Below are positions 23,450 through 34,140 of a stretch of 64,000 bases of DNA, piece after piece. The DNA lies in NCBI RefSeq assembly GCF_020080835.1, contig NC_058162.1:21210144-21274143 (forward strand). Direction: 5' to 3'. How positions within the stretch are numbered: the stretch's first letter is position 1; the number at the start of each line of letters is the position of its first letter. The position numbers and the translations under genes are program-made. The notes below the pieces were generated by a model. The model searched no databases, was not told the origin of the DNA, and saw only the letters and a list, made by a program, of their open reading frames with translations. This stretch comes from Cotesia glomerata (Eukaryota > Arthropoda > Insecta > Hymenoptera > Braconidae).

Positions 23450-24025
23450 GGTAAAGCTAATAAAAAGCGTGTAAAAAGGCCATTTTGCATCCGAAATAGA
23501 GGTAGATTTCATTTTATTTTATTTCTATGGACAAAACGACTGCAAGAGTAAAATTTCTTAAAAATGATCCTCAGATGGATATTTATTGATTTAGAAAAAC
23601 ATGTAAACATGTAAATTGAAGCTTAATTTCTCAGCTTTCAGATGCATTCTACAGAAATAAAATATCTCAACGCGTTCAAAAGTTATTTGAAGAAGAAGTA
23701 GTGAGAGTATGAAATTTTCAAATTTTAAAAATTAAAAAATGCTGTAATTTCTAAACTAATTAACCGATTGAGCTCATATTTAAACTTGACCTTTGTAATC
23801 GTTTATAGAAGAAGTATGTTGAGTTTCATTAGGATCCCTTAAGAATTGTTCACGCTATCGTCCCGACGTCGCGTTATATCGTATACGTATACATACACAA
23901 ATAAAATTTTGAACCATATGTATTTTCTGACTCAGCTCGTCAAGTTAAGTCGAAATATAGCAAAACTTTTGAAAAGTTACGCCATGAGGACAAATAAAAT
24001 AGTTAGATTTTTATGAAATCTACTA
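23450..24025. repeat. Dispersed repeat, copy 1 (relative at 51350-52875)
   Basis: It shares AAGGCCATTTTGCA, CGATTGAGCTCAT, GCGTTATATCGTAT, TTTTCTGACTCAGCTCG, GCCATGAGGAC and TAGATTTTTATGAAATCTAC with the later copy. This copy lacks the nested MITE found at 52601-52740 and so gives an approximate empty site. No ORF. Confidence 0.65.
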
Positions 24026-24059
24026 AAAAGTATGTTAACGACTTTTTTTACACAAACTT

Positions 24060-24312
24060 ACACTGTTAAAAATTTCTATAGTATTTTTACTAAAAATGTG
24101 TTGGAAGTTTTTACGCACCACAATATAGTAATTATAATACACAATTTTGTAAATTTACTCCACTTTTTATTCCAACTCAATTTAGGAAAATTACGAAACA
24201 ATTTTTGTAATTTACTAAACATCTATCGGCAATTTATTTAACAATATTACAACACGAGATTGTAATTTTACAAAACAAATTCTATTAAAAATGTTTTGTA
24301 AATTTAGTACCC
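24060..24312. repeat. CACTGTTAAAAATTT repeat with palindromic TTGTAATTTTAC motifs
   Basis: It begins CACTGTTAAAAATTTCT and AATGTGTTGGAAGT, as does 25398. The motif TTGTAAATTTAC or TTGTAATTTTAC recurs through it. The small ORF 24032-24241 is a product of this repeat, not a gene. Confidence 0.5.
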
Positions 24313-24339
24313 CGAGAAAAAATATTCAATATATATTTA

Positions 24340-24343
<4 letters not shown>

Positions 24344-24427
<84 letters not shown>
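24344..24427. repeat. (AT)n microsatellite
   Basis: About 84 bp of near-perfect AT dinucleotide repeat. Confidence 0.95.
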
Positions 24428-24429
<2 letters not shown>

Positions 24430-24581
24430 TAGTTGATAATTGAAATAGTAAAAAAGAATAATTTGATTTGATATTTGATGTGATTTTATTTTTATGAAGC
24501 GCTAATTATATATTCCGAAACTTGGCACTTCATACAGACCTTAATTTGCTATTCATTAAATATAAAGTGAAAAACGCGTTT

Positions 24582-24668
24582 GCCCTATAACTAAGGAATC
24601 GAACGCGAGCCACGCACTTGCCAGACCGATACCTAACCCCCTACGCCGTACGACCGATCGGTGGTTCA
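24582..24668 (-). other. tRNA-like Pol III promoter module (c)
   Basis: On the minus strand, GTACGGCGTAGGGGGTTAGG (A-box-like) is followed by GCGTTCGATTCC (B-box) and then a T5 run. It has more balanced base composition than its flanks. It is not a foldable tRNA over its whole length. Confidence 0.4.
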
Positions 24669-25395
24669 ATATCTCATCATTCTTATAAGCTAATCCTACG
24701 GGGTAATGGAGCATTACGACTTATTTTTACATCATTTGTGTTATTTGATGCTGTTTATTGATAGAAAATAACTAACTTTTACATTATTTACAATCATTAA
24801 ATATTATAAAAATTAGAGTCTAACATATACTCGTTCAAATATATCGATTCCGAAATAATCATTCGAAAGTAATATTAAAATTTATAAAAGATAAACGATG
24901 CTTCGAATTTCTTATTAGTAATAAGTTATTACAAATAAACAACTATAGACTGAAAATTAGTAAAAATGAATATGATGGACATTGTTGTTTTTTGATACAT
25001 CAGCCTACATCAACAAGTAGACGCTATTATGGTTCAAATTTGTAATCGTATTGAACTTCGGCTTTATAATTAAAAAAAAATTTAATAAATAAATTTAAAA
25101 AATATTTTCAAAAACATAAGAAAATGACTTATAACAAAATCCCAACTTGGAATATTTAAAACTAATTTTTCCCATTAGTTTTATATAAAACATATCTCAA
25201 AAGTTATACTGTATAGTGATAGAGGAATATATTCAATAATTATGATTTAAATTAAAAGTGAAAATTAAACACTGAAGATTTCGAACGTGATTATTCTCAC
25301 CTAAGAAAAAAATAAGTATCTCAAATAATTGTATTGATTGTCTAATGAATATATTGTTTACGAACATTAAAGTTGACCATAAATAATCAATGGAA

Positions 25396-26050
25396 CACTG
25401 TTAAAAATTTCTTTGGTAATTTTACAAAAAATGTGTTGGAAGTATATGCTCAAAGCAGTTTTGTAATTTAAGTAATCAAGCTTTGTAATTTTACAAATCT
25501 TTTTTTATTGTTTCTGTTTTGGAAAATTCAAAAACGTAAATACTAATTTGAGTAACAAACATTGTAATTTTGCAAAACATTTTTCATTGTTTCTGTTTTA
25601 GAAAATTCAAAAACGTAAGTACTAATGTCAATGACAAACATTGTAATTTTACAAATAAGCTAAATTAAAAATAGTTTGTAAAATTAAAATATTTAATTTG
25701 CAAAATACAAAACTTATCAAAAGCAATATGTCTTGTAGAATTACAATACACATTATATTTACACAATACATACCATTTTTTGAAAGCTTTGCAGAATACA
25801 TACTAGACATTTGAATTTTACAAGCAACTATCAGTAGAGTTTATTGGTAATATTAGAATGTTTGTTATGTAAAATTTATAAACTCCTTTTTATTATGTAT
25901 GTAGTAACATTTATACCTGTTTTTTGTAATTTTTCAAATCCAGCAAAATAAATATATTTTGTGAAGTTACTAAACTAGGTAATAAAATAAGAAATTTAGT
26001 AAATCCTTTTTTTATGCGTCTTTGGAAATTACGACTATTTTTTTGGAAAT
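25396..26050. repeat. Array of TTGTAATTTTACAA-type palindromes
   Basis: It begins CACTGTTAAAAATTTCTTTGG. Short palindromes around TTGTAATTTTACAA recur every few tens of bases. A local direct duplication (ATTGTTTCTGTTTTRGAAAA, CAAAAACGTAA) occurs at about 25506-25620. It belongs to the same family as 34141-35650. Confidence 0.6.
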
Positions 26051-26375
26051 TGCAGAAAAATCAGAAAATATTCAATCGAGTTATTTAAATTTAATGTATG
26101 ACAGCTTAAGAAACCGGTCTGTGCCTGGTTGATTCTAAGTAAAATTATTAATTCAAATTTTCCAGAAGAGGTTTTCTATGAATACAAGGAAGATTTTCTT
26201 ATTATATTGATTAAGTTAAGCAAAATTTATTTTTTAGTTTTTATTTTTATATAAATTAAACAATTTTTGTTTACATTTTTGATATCAAAGAACAGTACAG
26301 TATATTATTCTTATGGATTAAGTACATGGCAAAATTATTGAGTTTATAGAATAAATAATTGCTAATATGTTTCAA

Positions 26376-26945
26376 TAACACAATTAACGAAAAAAAAAAA
26401 AACAAATAAAGCTTTTTCTCTTAATAACATGAAATATAATAGTTTTATTAGTATTGCATTCAACTTATTATCTATAAAGAGTTTAAACTATGAGAACTTG
26501 TACTTAAGAATAGTGTACTTCAAGCTTACGTTATAATTTTTAGCAATTATTGAAAGTAATATATGTTAGAAAATCACTTGAATGACGGAATAACATTTTT
26601 GATATAATGTTAAAAAAGCAAATAACATCCGAAAATAACATAATGTTTCATAACACAAAATTAATAAAAAAAATAAAAAAAAAAAACAAAAAACAAATAA
26701 ATCTTTGTCTCTTAATAACATACAATATAATAGTTTTATTAGTATTGTATTAAACTTATTATCTATAAAGAGTTTGAACGATGAGAACTTGTACTTAAGA
26801 ATAGTGTACTTTAAGCTTTCATTATAATTTTTAACAAATATAGGAAGTAATACATGTTATAAAATCACTCAGATGACAGACTAAAATTTTTGAAATATTT
26901 AAAAAGCGAACAACATCCGAAAATAGCATTATAAGTCGCTGGAGT
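26376..26945. repeat. Tandem duplication, two units of about 280-290 bp
   Basis: Units starting near 26376 and 26652 share CTCTTAATAACAT, AATATAATAGTTTTATTAGT, ATCTATAAAGAGTTT, GAGAACTTGTACTTAAGAAT and AACATCCGAAAATA. Similarity is high by eye (about 85-90%). There is no ORF. Confidence 0.8.
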
Positions 26946-27149
26946 CATGTTCTTTAAATGCATCGATTTCTTGAACAAAAAAAAAAAAAGTCTTTGTTTT
27001 CCAGGGTCGTAGATTCGTTTTCTTTAAAACACTGAAGGCTTCGATGCCTTGCACTAATTATAAAACTATTAACTTATTAAATGCTAACTATTTAAATCAC
27101 TTATCTTCATGTAATTCACATAAAAAAAAAAAAAAAGAAACTGAATAAA

Positions 27150-27683
27150 TCGTCGAATGATGCGGACTTGTTTAGAGTTGTTTCTGCCTGATACACTAGC
27201 CACGCGCTGCACTGTAACAAACAATAGTAAATATCAAAGTCTCAATGCTTGAGTGAGATGTCTAGTCGATGTCTAGCGTGGTCGGTGCACGATCGAGGAA
27301 AGCAGCCAAAAAAAATTCTTTGTTCCCTAGAACTTCTCTATACACACACTAGGTTGAAATTGTTACTTTTGTTTTTCACTTTTTAAAAATTTCACTTTTT
27401 TCACTAAGCTATTTTAAATAATTAATATTTCGATCATACACACATAAACAAACGGGATTAAATAAATAAATCTATTTAATAATAACAAATAATAATTATT
27501 TCATCCGATGGAACATTATACCGTTCTGTCGCAAGCGAGACTGAACACTAAATTTCAGTTACTACGTCCACGTGCTCGTCCCGGAGAACTGCCAAAACAA
27601 AAGACGCAGTTCCGACTACGGAAAATGCTAGAATAATACTCAAGCTAAACTATGCGTTTTAACGCAACGTTTGATCGTATCTA
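27150..27683. other. G+C-richer unique island
   Basis: 27180-27310 and 27510-27660 are clearly richer than their surroundings (CTAGCCACGCGCTGCACTG, CGTGCTCGTCCCGGAGAACT). No ORF or splice sites convince. Candidate regulatory DNA or untranslated exon. Confidence 0.3.
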
Positions 27684-27789
27684 CAGTCAAGTCGCGTTAT
27701 GAGCCCTCCTTGTGTCTCTCTCTTATTAACGCGAGTCTGATGGTTAAAAAACAAAGAAAACAAGCCGGACTCACAACGCGATTCGACTG
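27684..27789. mobile_element. Short MITE, CAGTCAAGTCGCG ends (106 bp)
   Basis: CAGTCAAGTCGCGTTATGAG is inverted as CTCACAACGCGATTCGACTG with TA on both sides. It lies less than 100 bp from the Tc1 element. Confidence 0.75.
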
Positions 27790-27877
27790 TAATTTAATAA
27801 TTATAATTATATATTCATGATAATTATAAATTTTTGACGATATCAGTATATCTTAATTTTTATTCAAAATAAAAATA

Positions 27878-28779
27878 CACTTCTCACAAAAATTAAGGGA
27901 GCAGAAAAAAAATCTAAATTTTTGGGGGATTTTCAACAGGCTGTAACTTATACAAAAATGGTCGTACAGCAAAAAAAAAAAAAAAGCAAATTGTAGCTCT
28001 AAGTGTTTAGTTTTCGGATCTGAGTTTGAAAATTTTTTTTTTTAAATATTTTTCGAGTAATCATAAGAAAACCACCGAAAAAAAAATTTTCGAAATTTTT
28101 TTGGTTTTTTTTTTAATTTACGGACGTGGAAAAAATTTTTTCGACTCAACCTCCATATGGACCGGATAGCTTGTTTATTCAGCTTTAATTTCGTTTTTTT
28201 AAAATCTCGATACGAGCATTTCTCGCTGAGATATCGATGTTTGAATGGAAAAAGATCATTTTGTCTTTGATTACCAATATCTCAGCAACCAATGATCGCA
28301 CAGAAATTTTGAGGTTGGTTTTAAAAACTTGAATAAATTCTCTACAAGGATTGGCAATTGAATTTTGAAAAAAAAATTTTTTTTCAATCATTACATGAAT
28401 TTGAAAAAGCATCCAAAAAAGGGCTTTTTGTCGTTTTTTGGAAAATCAAGCGCCCAATCAAAAATATTGCGGAAACCACTAACGTTAAGTGTGCCTTTTA
28501 CTGTTCAATATACCCACAAAAACCCTACAAAGTTTCAATTCAATCCAGCCAACCGTTTTTTTTTTTCCCACTTGATCGAATTTTTGAAAAAATTAAAGGA
28601 GCAAGAATTTCGCTCTGAAAATGTCATAATTTTTATCAAAAATGAAAAAAAATTTTTTTTTTCATTTTTCTCTCAATTCTGTATTAGTGACTTGAAAAAT
28701 TTAAGAAAAAAAAAAAAAAAAAAAATCGAAAATTTTTGAGAAAAAAAAAAAAAAAATTTTTTTTAATTTTTTTCAATTT
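27878..28779. repeat. Left terminal inverted repeat of the Tc1 element
   Basis: Complement of 30408-31301, with small differences only in the homopolymer runs near the inner end. The inner boundary is approximate (ending AATTTTTTTCAATTTG). Confidence 0.9.
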
Positions 28780-28976
28780 GCTAAAAACTTCAAAAAATTA
28801 AAAAAAAAATTACCGCCGGCATTAGCGTTACCCAAAGCGTACCACTTGGAGGTTGCACGGCGGATTTACGCTTTTGTGCTTGCGCACGTGTATGTGTGTG
28901 GTTTTATCAGAGATTGAGACCCTGTGGTTCGTCACTTCCACAGTATTTTGTGACTCCAAACTCACTCTCCGAAGAT

Positions 28977-29001
28977 GTGTGTGTGTGTGTGTGTGTGTGT
29001 G
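28977..29001. repeat. (GT)n microsatellite just after the transposase stop
   Basis: About 12 GT units inside the Tc1 element, a few bases beyond the 3' end of the transposase ORF on the minus strand. Confidence 0.9.
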
Positions 29002-29006
29002 TTGTG

Positions 29007-30077
29007 CTAATACCGCGTATTGCCACCTCTGCTCCTGATAACAGCCCGCAATCTTTCAGGCATATTCGAAATGCAGTTTCGAATCATTGACTGCGGAATC
29101 CGTCGCCAAGTTTCGATTAGCGCCTGCTCTAATGCTGCTAACGTTCGTAAATTGGGATAATTCTGGCGCAATCGGCGCTTCAGGATATCCCAGACGTGCT
29201 CGATAGGGTTAAGATCAGGGCTTACCGCTGGATGCCTTAACAACGTTATGTCGTGTCTTTGGAAAAACCGACGGGTGACGTTTGCTGTGTGAGGCCGGGC
29301 ATTGTCTTGCATAAAAATAAAACCTCTAGTTTGCTGCCGTAGAGGCAAGACAACAGGTCGTAAGATCTGATTAATGTAACGCGTAGCGTTTAGATTTTCG
29401 TGGACGATTACCAAAGGAGTTCGTGAAAATCTCGAAACTCCTCCCCAAACCATCACCGACCCTCCGTTGTAAGCAGCTACCGGTCGAGTGAAGTTACGTG
29501 AAAAACGCTCTCCCTGAAGGCGCCAAACTCGGGGTCTTCGGTCATTTCCAAACAGGCATACCCGACACTCATCAGAAAACAAAACATTGTTCCATTGCCT
29601 TACGGTCCAATGAACATGTTGACGAGCGTAAGCCAGACGGTTTCGGCGATGTATGGGTGATAACATCGGTACTCGGGCGGCACTTCTTGATCGCACTCCA
29701 GTCTCACGGAGACGATTTCGAACCGTTTGAACTGAAATGTTCCGCGGTTGTTGTTGTCGTCGTCGTCGTTGTTGTTGCTGTTGTTGTTGTTGTTGTCGAC
29801 GGTTCGGAAAATTTCGGGCGACAACGTTCGCAGGAACGAAAGGTTCTTGACGAACGCGCCGAACGATCGCTCGGTCATCACGAGGATTTGTTGCGCGACG
29901 ACGACCTTGGCCAACTCGTCGTTGATAACCACCGGTTTCCAAATACCGATTGTATGCGCGAGATACGACAGATGAACTAACGTCCATACGATCCCCGACT
30001 TGTCGGTAATTGTACCCTTCTTCCACTAGAGTCACTATCTGAGTGACTTGTGGCGCGGATAAATGCCGCCTAGGCAT
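29007..30077 (-). CDS. Tc1-type DD34E transposase, 356 aa
   Basis: Cut-and-paste transposase acting at the element's inverted repeats. Residues 7-60 form a helix-turn-helix (SVVSRAYNRYLETG), followed by GQGRRR, a GRPR-like minor-groove motif, and a second recognition domain to about residue 135. The catalytic triad is D169 (FSDEC), D258 (QDNARPH) and E293 (SPDLNPIEHVWD), with 34 residues between the last two, as in Tc1. The start MPRRHLS is preferred over an upstream ATG 12 codons earlier that would add a Phe-rich tail. Odd feature: nine Gln, four Arg and three Gln at 95-110, encoded by CAA/CGA triplets, in the second DNA-binding domain. G+C content is far above the surroundings. No stops or frameshifts. 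Confidence 0.95.
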   Translation of the reverse strand: MPRRHLSAPQVTQIVTLVEEGYNYRQVGDRMDVSSSVVSRAYNRYLETGGYQRRVGQGRRRATNPRDDRAIVRRVRQEPFVPANVVARNFPNRRQQQQQQQQQRRRRQQQPRNISVQTVRNRLRETGVRSRSAARVPMLSPIHRRNRLAYARQHVHWTVRQWNNVLFSDECRVCLFGNDRRPRVWRLQGERFSRNFTRPVAAYNGGSVMVWGGVSRFSRTPLVIVHENLNATRYINQILRPVVLPLRQQTRGFIFMQDNARPHTANVTRRFFQRHDITLLRHPAVSPDLNPIEHVWDILKRRLRQNYPNLRTLAALEQALIETWRRIPQSMIRNCISNMPERLRAVIRSRGGNTRY

Positions 30078-30407
30078 TATGAAAAAAAATAAAAAGAAAA
30101 CTAAAGTTTGCAAAAACTCAGTTAATTTGCTTTTCTAAAAATTAAAAAATACGGTAGTTTTGAGAAAAACTGTTGATTGGCTCGATTACCAAGAAAGCAG
30201 GTTAGTTTTAAGAAAAACTGTTTTTTAGACACTGTTGGAATTCGCACGAAAAAATTATTGTCCCAATATTCGTAGAACGAATATTCGACTTGCCTTGGGG
30301 GTATCAACTTTTAATTTATTCAATTAATTTGTGACTAGGAAAATTAAAGTGCGGAAGAGTAAAATCGGTGAGAAAGTGAGTCAATACATTTTTTTTTGAT
30401 TTGGGCC

Positions 30408-31301
30408 AATTGAAAAAAAATTAAAAAAAGTTTTTTTTTTTTTTTTTTCAAAAATTTTCGATTTTTTTTTTTTTCCCTTAAATTTTTCAAGTCACTAATA
30501 CAGAATTGAGAGAAAAATGAAAAAAAAAATTTTTTTTTTCATTTTTGATAAAAATTATGACATTTTCAGAGCGAAATTCTTGCTCCTTTAATTTTTTCAA
30601 AAATTCGATCAAGTGGGAAAAAAAAAACGGTTGGCTGGATTGAATTGAAACTTTGTAGGGTTTTTGTGGGTATATTGAACAGTAAAAGGCACACTTAACG
30701 TTAGTGGTTTCCGCAATATTTTTGATTGGGCGCTTGATTTTCCAAAAAACGACAAAAAGCCCTTTTTTGGATGCTTTTTCAAATTCATGTAATGATTGAA
30801 AAAAAATTTTTTTTTCAAAATTCAATTGCCAATCCTTGTAGAGAATTTATTCAAGTTTTTAAAACCAACCTCAAAATTTCTGTGCGATCATTGGTTGCTG
30901 AGATATTGGTAATCAAAGACAAAATGATCTTTTTCCATTCAAACATCGATATCTCAGCGAGAAATGCTCGTATCGAGATTTTAAAAAAACGAAATTAAAG
31001 CTGAATAAACAAGCTATCCGGTCCATATGGAGGTTGAGTCGAAAAAATTTCCACGTCCGTAAATTAAAAAAAAAACCAAAAAAATTTCGAAAATTTTTTT
31101 TTCGGTGGTTTTCTTATGATTACTCGAAAAATATTTTCAAAAAAAAATTTTCAAACTCAGATCCGAAAACTAAACACTTAGAGCTACAATTTGCTTTTTT
31201 TTTTTTTTGCTGTACGACCATTTTTGTATAAGTTACAGCCTGTTGAAAATCCCCCAAAAATTTAGATTTTTTTTCTGCTCCCTTAATTTTTGTGAGAAGT
31301 G
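30408..31301. repeat. Right terminal inverted repeat of the Tc1 element
   Basis: Inverse of the left arm. The inner boundary is near CAATTGAAAAAAAATT. Confidence 0.9.
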
Positions 31302-31303
31302 TA

Positions 31304-32248
31304 ATATTAATGAAATAACTATACTTTTGTGTTCATATCATTCTCTTGGAAATTCCGAAAAGCGAATGAAACTATTTTACTGAATAATGAAAAATATTTT
31401 GATCTGATCCATTTGTTTTTTAGGCATTATACTCATTGTACTTTTCATTACTACAAGTTAAATTTTTACACCATGAAAATTCAATACATCATCTTTAAAA
31501 ATATAAAAATTATTATGTATCCATGAAAATGCACCGATTATTAATTTTCTGTAAGTGTGTACAAGTTTGTAAAAATGTTGAAAATTTATAAAAATGAACA
31601 ATATAAGTTAAAATAAAATACATAAATTTTAAACATTATTATTTATAAAATAGAAATAAATGATACACTTAGTGTAAAAAATTAATGTTCATCGAAAAAA
31701 AGTCCTTCATTAGAATGTTTGAAAATATTTTCTTAAAATTAGCCAGCAATAGTTTTTAATATGTTTATCAATATATTCTTTATCCTTAATAAATGTTTCT
31801 AGTACAGTGACGGTATCTTCTTAATTTTTTCGTTCTCTATCTTCGACTTTCCAATACTTGTTAAAAATATTTAGAGAAATAGCATTATTGCCATGTGTTC
31901 CCTATTTGTTTTAATTCCCGGAATATTAGTCTCGTTGCTATGAAAGCATAATAGATTCTCTCTTATACGAATTTACGATTATAACGTATTTTTTAACGTA
32001 ACACAATAATCTTTTAGTGTTTTTTCTCAAGAGCTATAATTGGTTTAAAGTCTTAAGTATATGATGTTTTCAATATTTATATACTAATAAATATTGTATA
32101 CGTTAGTTTGTAACTCGATCTTTAGACTTGATCATAATTCAACAATCGCCGCATGAGCATATATATGTATATAAGATGTACATGGATAATTTTATGATTA
32201 GAAATATGAAACTGAAGTAATTAGAAAATACAGATAAAAAAATATCTC

Positions 32249-32317
<69 letters not shown>

Positions 32318-33104
32318 TATTTAAATATTTATTTATAATATATTTATTTAAAAATTTATTTACAATTTATTTATTTAAAAATTTATTTATATATTTATTA
32401 GTTTATATTTTTATATGTATGCATAATAGGCTTCAACTTGAAAAAGATTAAAAATACTATTGACAATAAATCCGCGCCAATCTAAAATAATTATTAAAAT
32501 AGGGGAGGTATTTTTTTTTCACTTGAAAAATTTTTTCATCAACCACTTTACTTTCTTGGTCATGAAATCCCTACCCTGACACTCAAGAGTCCCGTGACGT
32601 AAGATGGTCCAAAGAGCCTCGTCTAGTGTTAGCTGAACGCTAACACCTCCGAAGGCGAAGGGCGAAGACAGATTATTATTATATTCTCAGCTTTTGAGAT
32701 GTATATATATTCTCTAGATATTATTATTATCATCATATTCAATACCTCTCTACATTGTCATCACGAAGTCCAATCCTGATATTTATATTTAATTATTTGT
32801 ATTATTTTATCTAAATAGCTACATTCTCCGGGTTTGATAATTAATATACATTTTAATTAAAGTCACTCGTGTGTTTTAAAGAGTGTAGTTATAGCTGATA
32901 AATAAATTTGAGAACTTGAAAATTGACTACTAGTCCAGTTGGCTGAGAAATTTTAGCTGTACTTTTGGGAATTAAAAAGTAAATGGTCCAAATTGAAAAT
33001 TGTTTTTTTTTTTTTTAATTCTCAGAAAAATATACTGATCAAATGTAAAAAAAAAAATTACAGGGAAAATTAATTATTTAAAAAATAGTCATTTTGCAAC
33101 TAGC
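31304..33104. other. A/T-rich DNA with a TA microsatellite
   Basis: No gene. (TA)n lies at about 32255-32308, followed by AATTTATTTA-type low complexity to 32420. A short richer stretch (32570-32660, GTGTTAGCTGAACGCTAACA hairpin) could be a conserved element. Confidence 0.45.
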
Positions 33105-34140
33105 TTTGGATTAAACTATCTCGTAAACTATTGAAAAGTAGTCGAGACATCTTGCGAATGAAATTTAGAAAGAAGAATAATAAACAAATTGAAATTAACT
33201 GCATTGCTCTGCGACTAATAGATTACGAAATATTAATTTTGTAATAAAGAACTCTGTAGTTTAAGCGCGCGCTCATAAAAAATAGCTCCATCTAGGAAAA
33301 ATTTAATCAATTTCAATTTTTTTGCTTTATGAGAGCTTTTATCTAGTTCTATAGGTGGTATTTTTAAAAAACCGAATTTCAGTTTTTTGCCGTTACAAAA
33401 ATCTTTAATATTAAAAAAATGCATATTTGTTTATTCAGGTGAGTACTACGTTCATCAACACTCTAAGTACACTGAAACTTTAAAAAAAAAAAATTTTTTT
33501 TTTATTGAAATTGAAAAGTCTTAAAAATTTTCGTTTTCTCGACGCCGACTCATGATCCAACTAGTAAGACAAAGACGACGCGATTCGGAACTCTCATAAA
33601 CTGGCATGCGCATGTATGAGTAAATCTGCTAGAATGAGTGGTTCGAATCACATCGAACAAACGAAAATTTTTAAAACTTTTTATTTTCAATAAACAAAAT
33701 TTTTTTTTATAATTTTCAATGTATCCAATGCATTGATGAACGTAGCCTCCTGAATAAGAAAAAGTGCATTTTTTAATATTAACGATTTTTTAACGACAAA
33801 AAACTATAAAATTCGGTTTTTTCAAAATTGCATCTGCAAAAAATTTTTTTAAGCTTAGCTGAATTTTTTCATAATAGAACTATAGTGGTAGTAGTGGCAG
33901 AACTAAATAAGATCTATAATAAAGAGAAAAAATAAAAATGGATTAAATTATCTCCGAGATAGAGATATTTGTTTATGAGCGTGCGCTCAGAACTCACAGA
34001 GTTTTTATTAAAAAATTAATATTTTGTAAACTATTAGTCGTAGAGTAATGCGGTTTGTTCAATTTGTTTATTATTCTTCTCTCTAAATTTCATTCTCAAG
34101 ATGTCTCGACTACTTGTCAATAGTTTACGAGATATTTTAA
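33105..34140. mobile_element. Fold-back element (about 1 kb)
   Basis: The left arm (33110-33480) and inverted right arm (about 33715-34138) share TCTCGTAAACTATTGA, AGTAGTCGAGACATCTTG, GAATAATAAACAAATTGAA, GCGCGCTCAT and GTTCATCAA. The exact ends and target duplication are unclear. The arms differ at many positions, so it is older than the 9.5-kb and 55.7-kb fold-backs. The ORF 33233-33424 is a by-product. Confidence 0.75.

Larger units (their letters stand above)
27878..31301. mobile_element. Tc1-family transposon, apparently intact, long TIRs (3424 bp)
   Basis: It is bounded by TA (27876-27877 and 31302-31303). The ends are CACTTCTCACAAAAATTAAG and its inverse. The terminal inverted repeats run 27878 to about 28779 and about 30408 to 31301, near 900 bp each, and look almost identical: a 228-nt open stretch inside each (28185-28412 and 30771-30998) encodes exactly the same string in both. 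The transposase ORF lies between them on the minus strand. Near-identical arms plus an unbroken transposase point to a recent, possibly active copy. Small ORFs inside the arms are not genes. Confidence 0.95.

Noticed and set aside
28185..28739. Several ORFs of 75-124 aa in the Tc1 inverted repeats, repeated at 30487-30998
   Set aside because: The same peptides occur in both arms only because the arms are inverted copies. They are Lys/Phe-rich translations of A/T runs.
29498..29980. 160-aa ORF with poly-Val opposite the transposase, and other ORFs in this stretch
   Set aside because: Shadow of the transposase: poly-Val is the antisense of the CAA/CGA tract.
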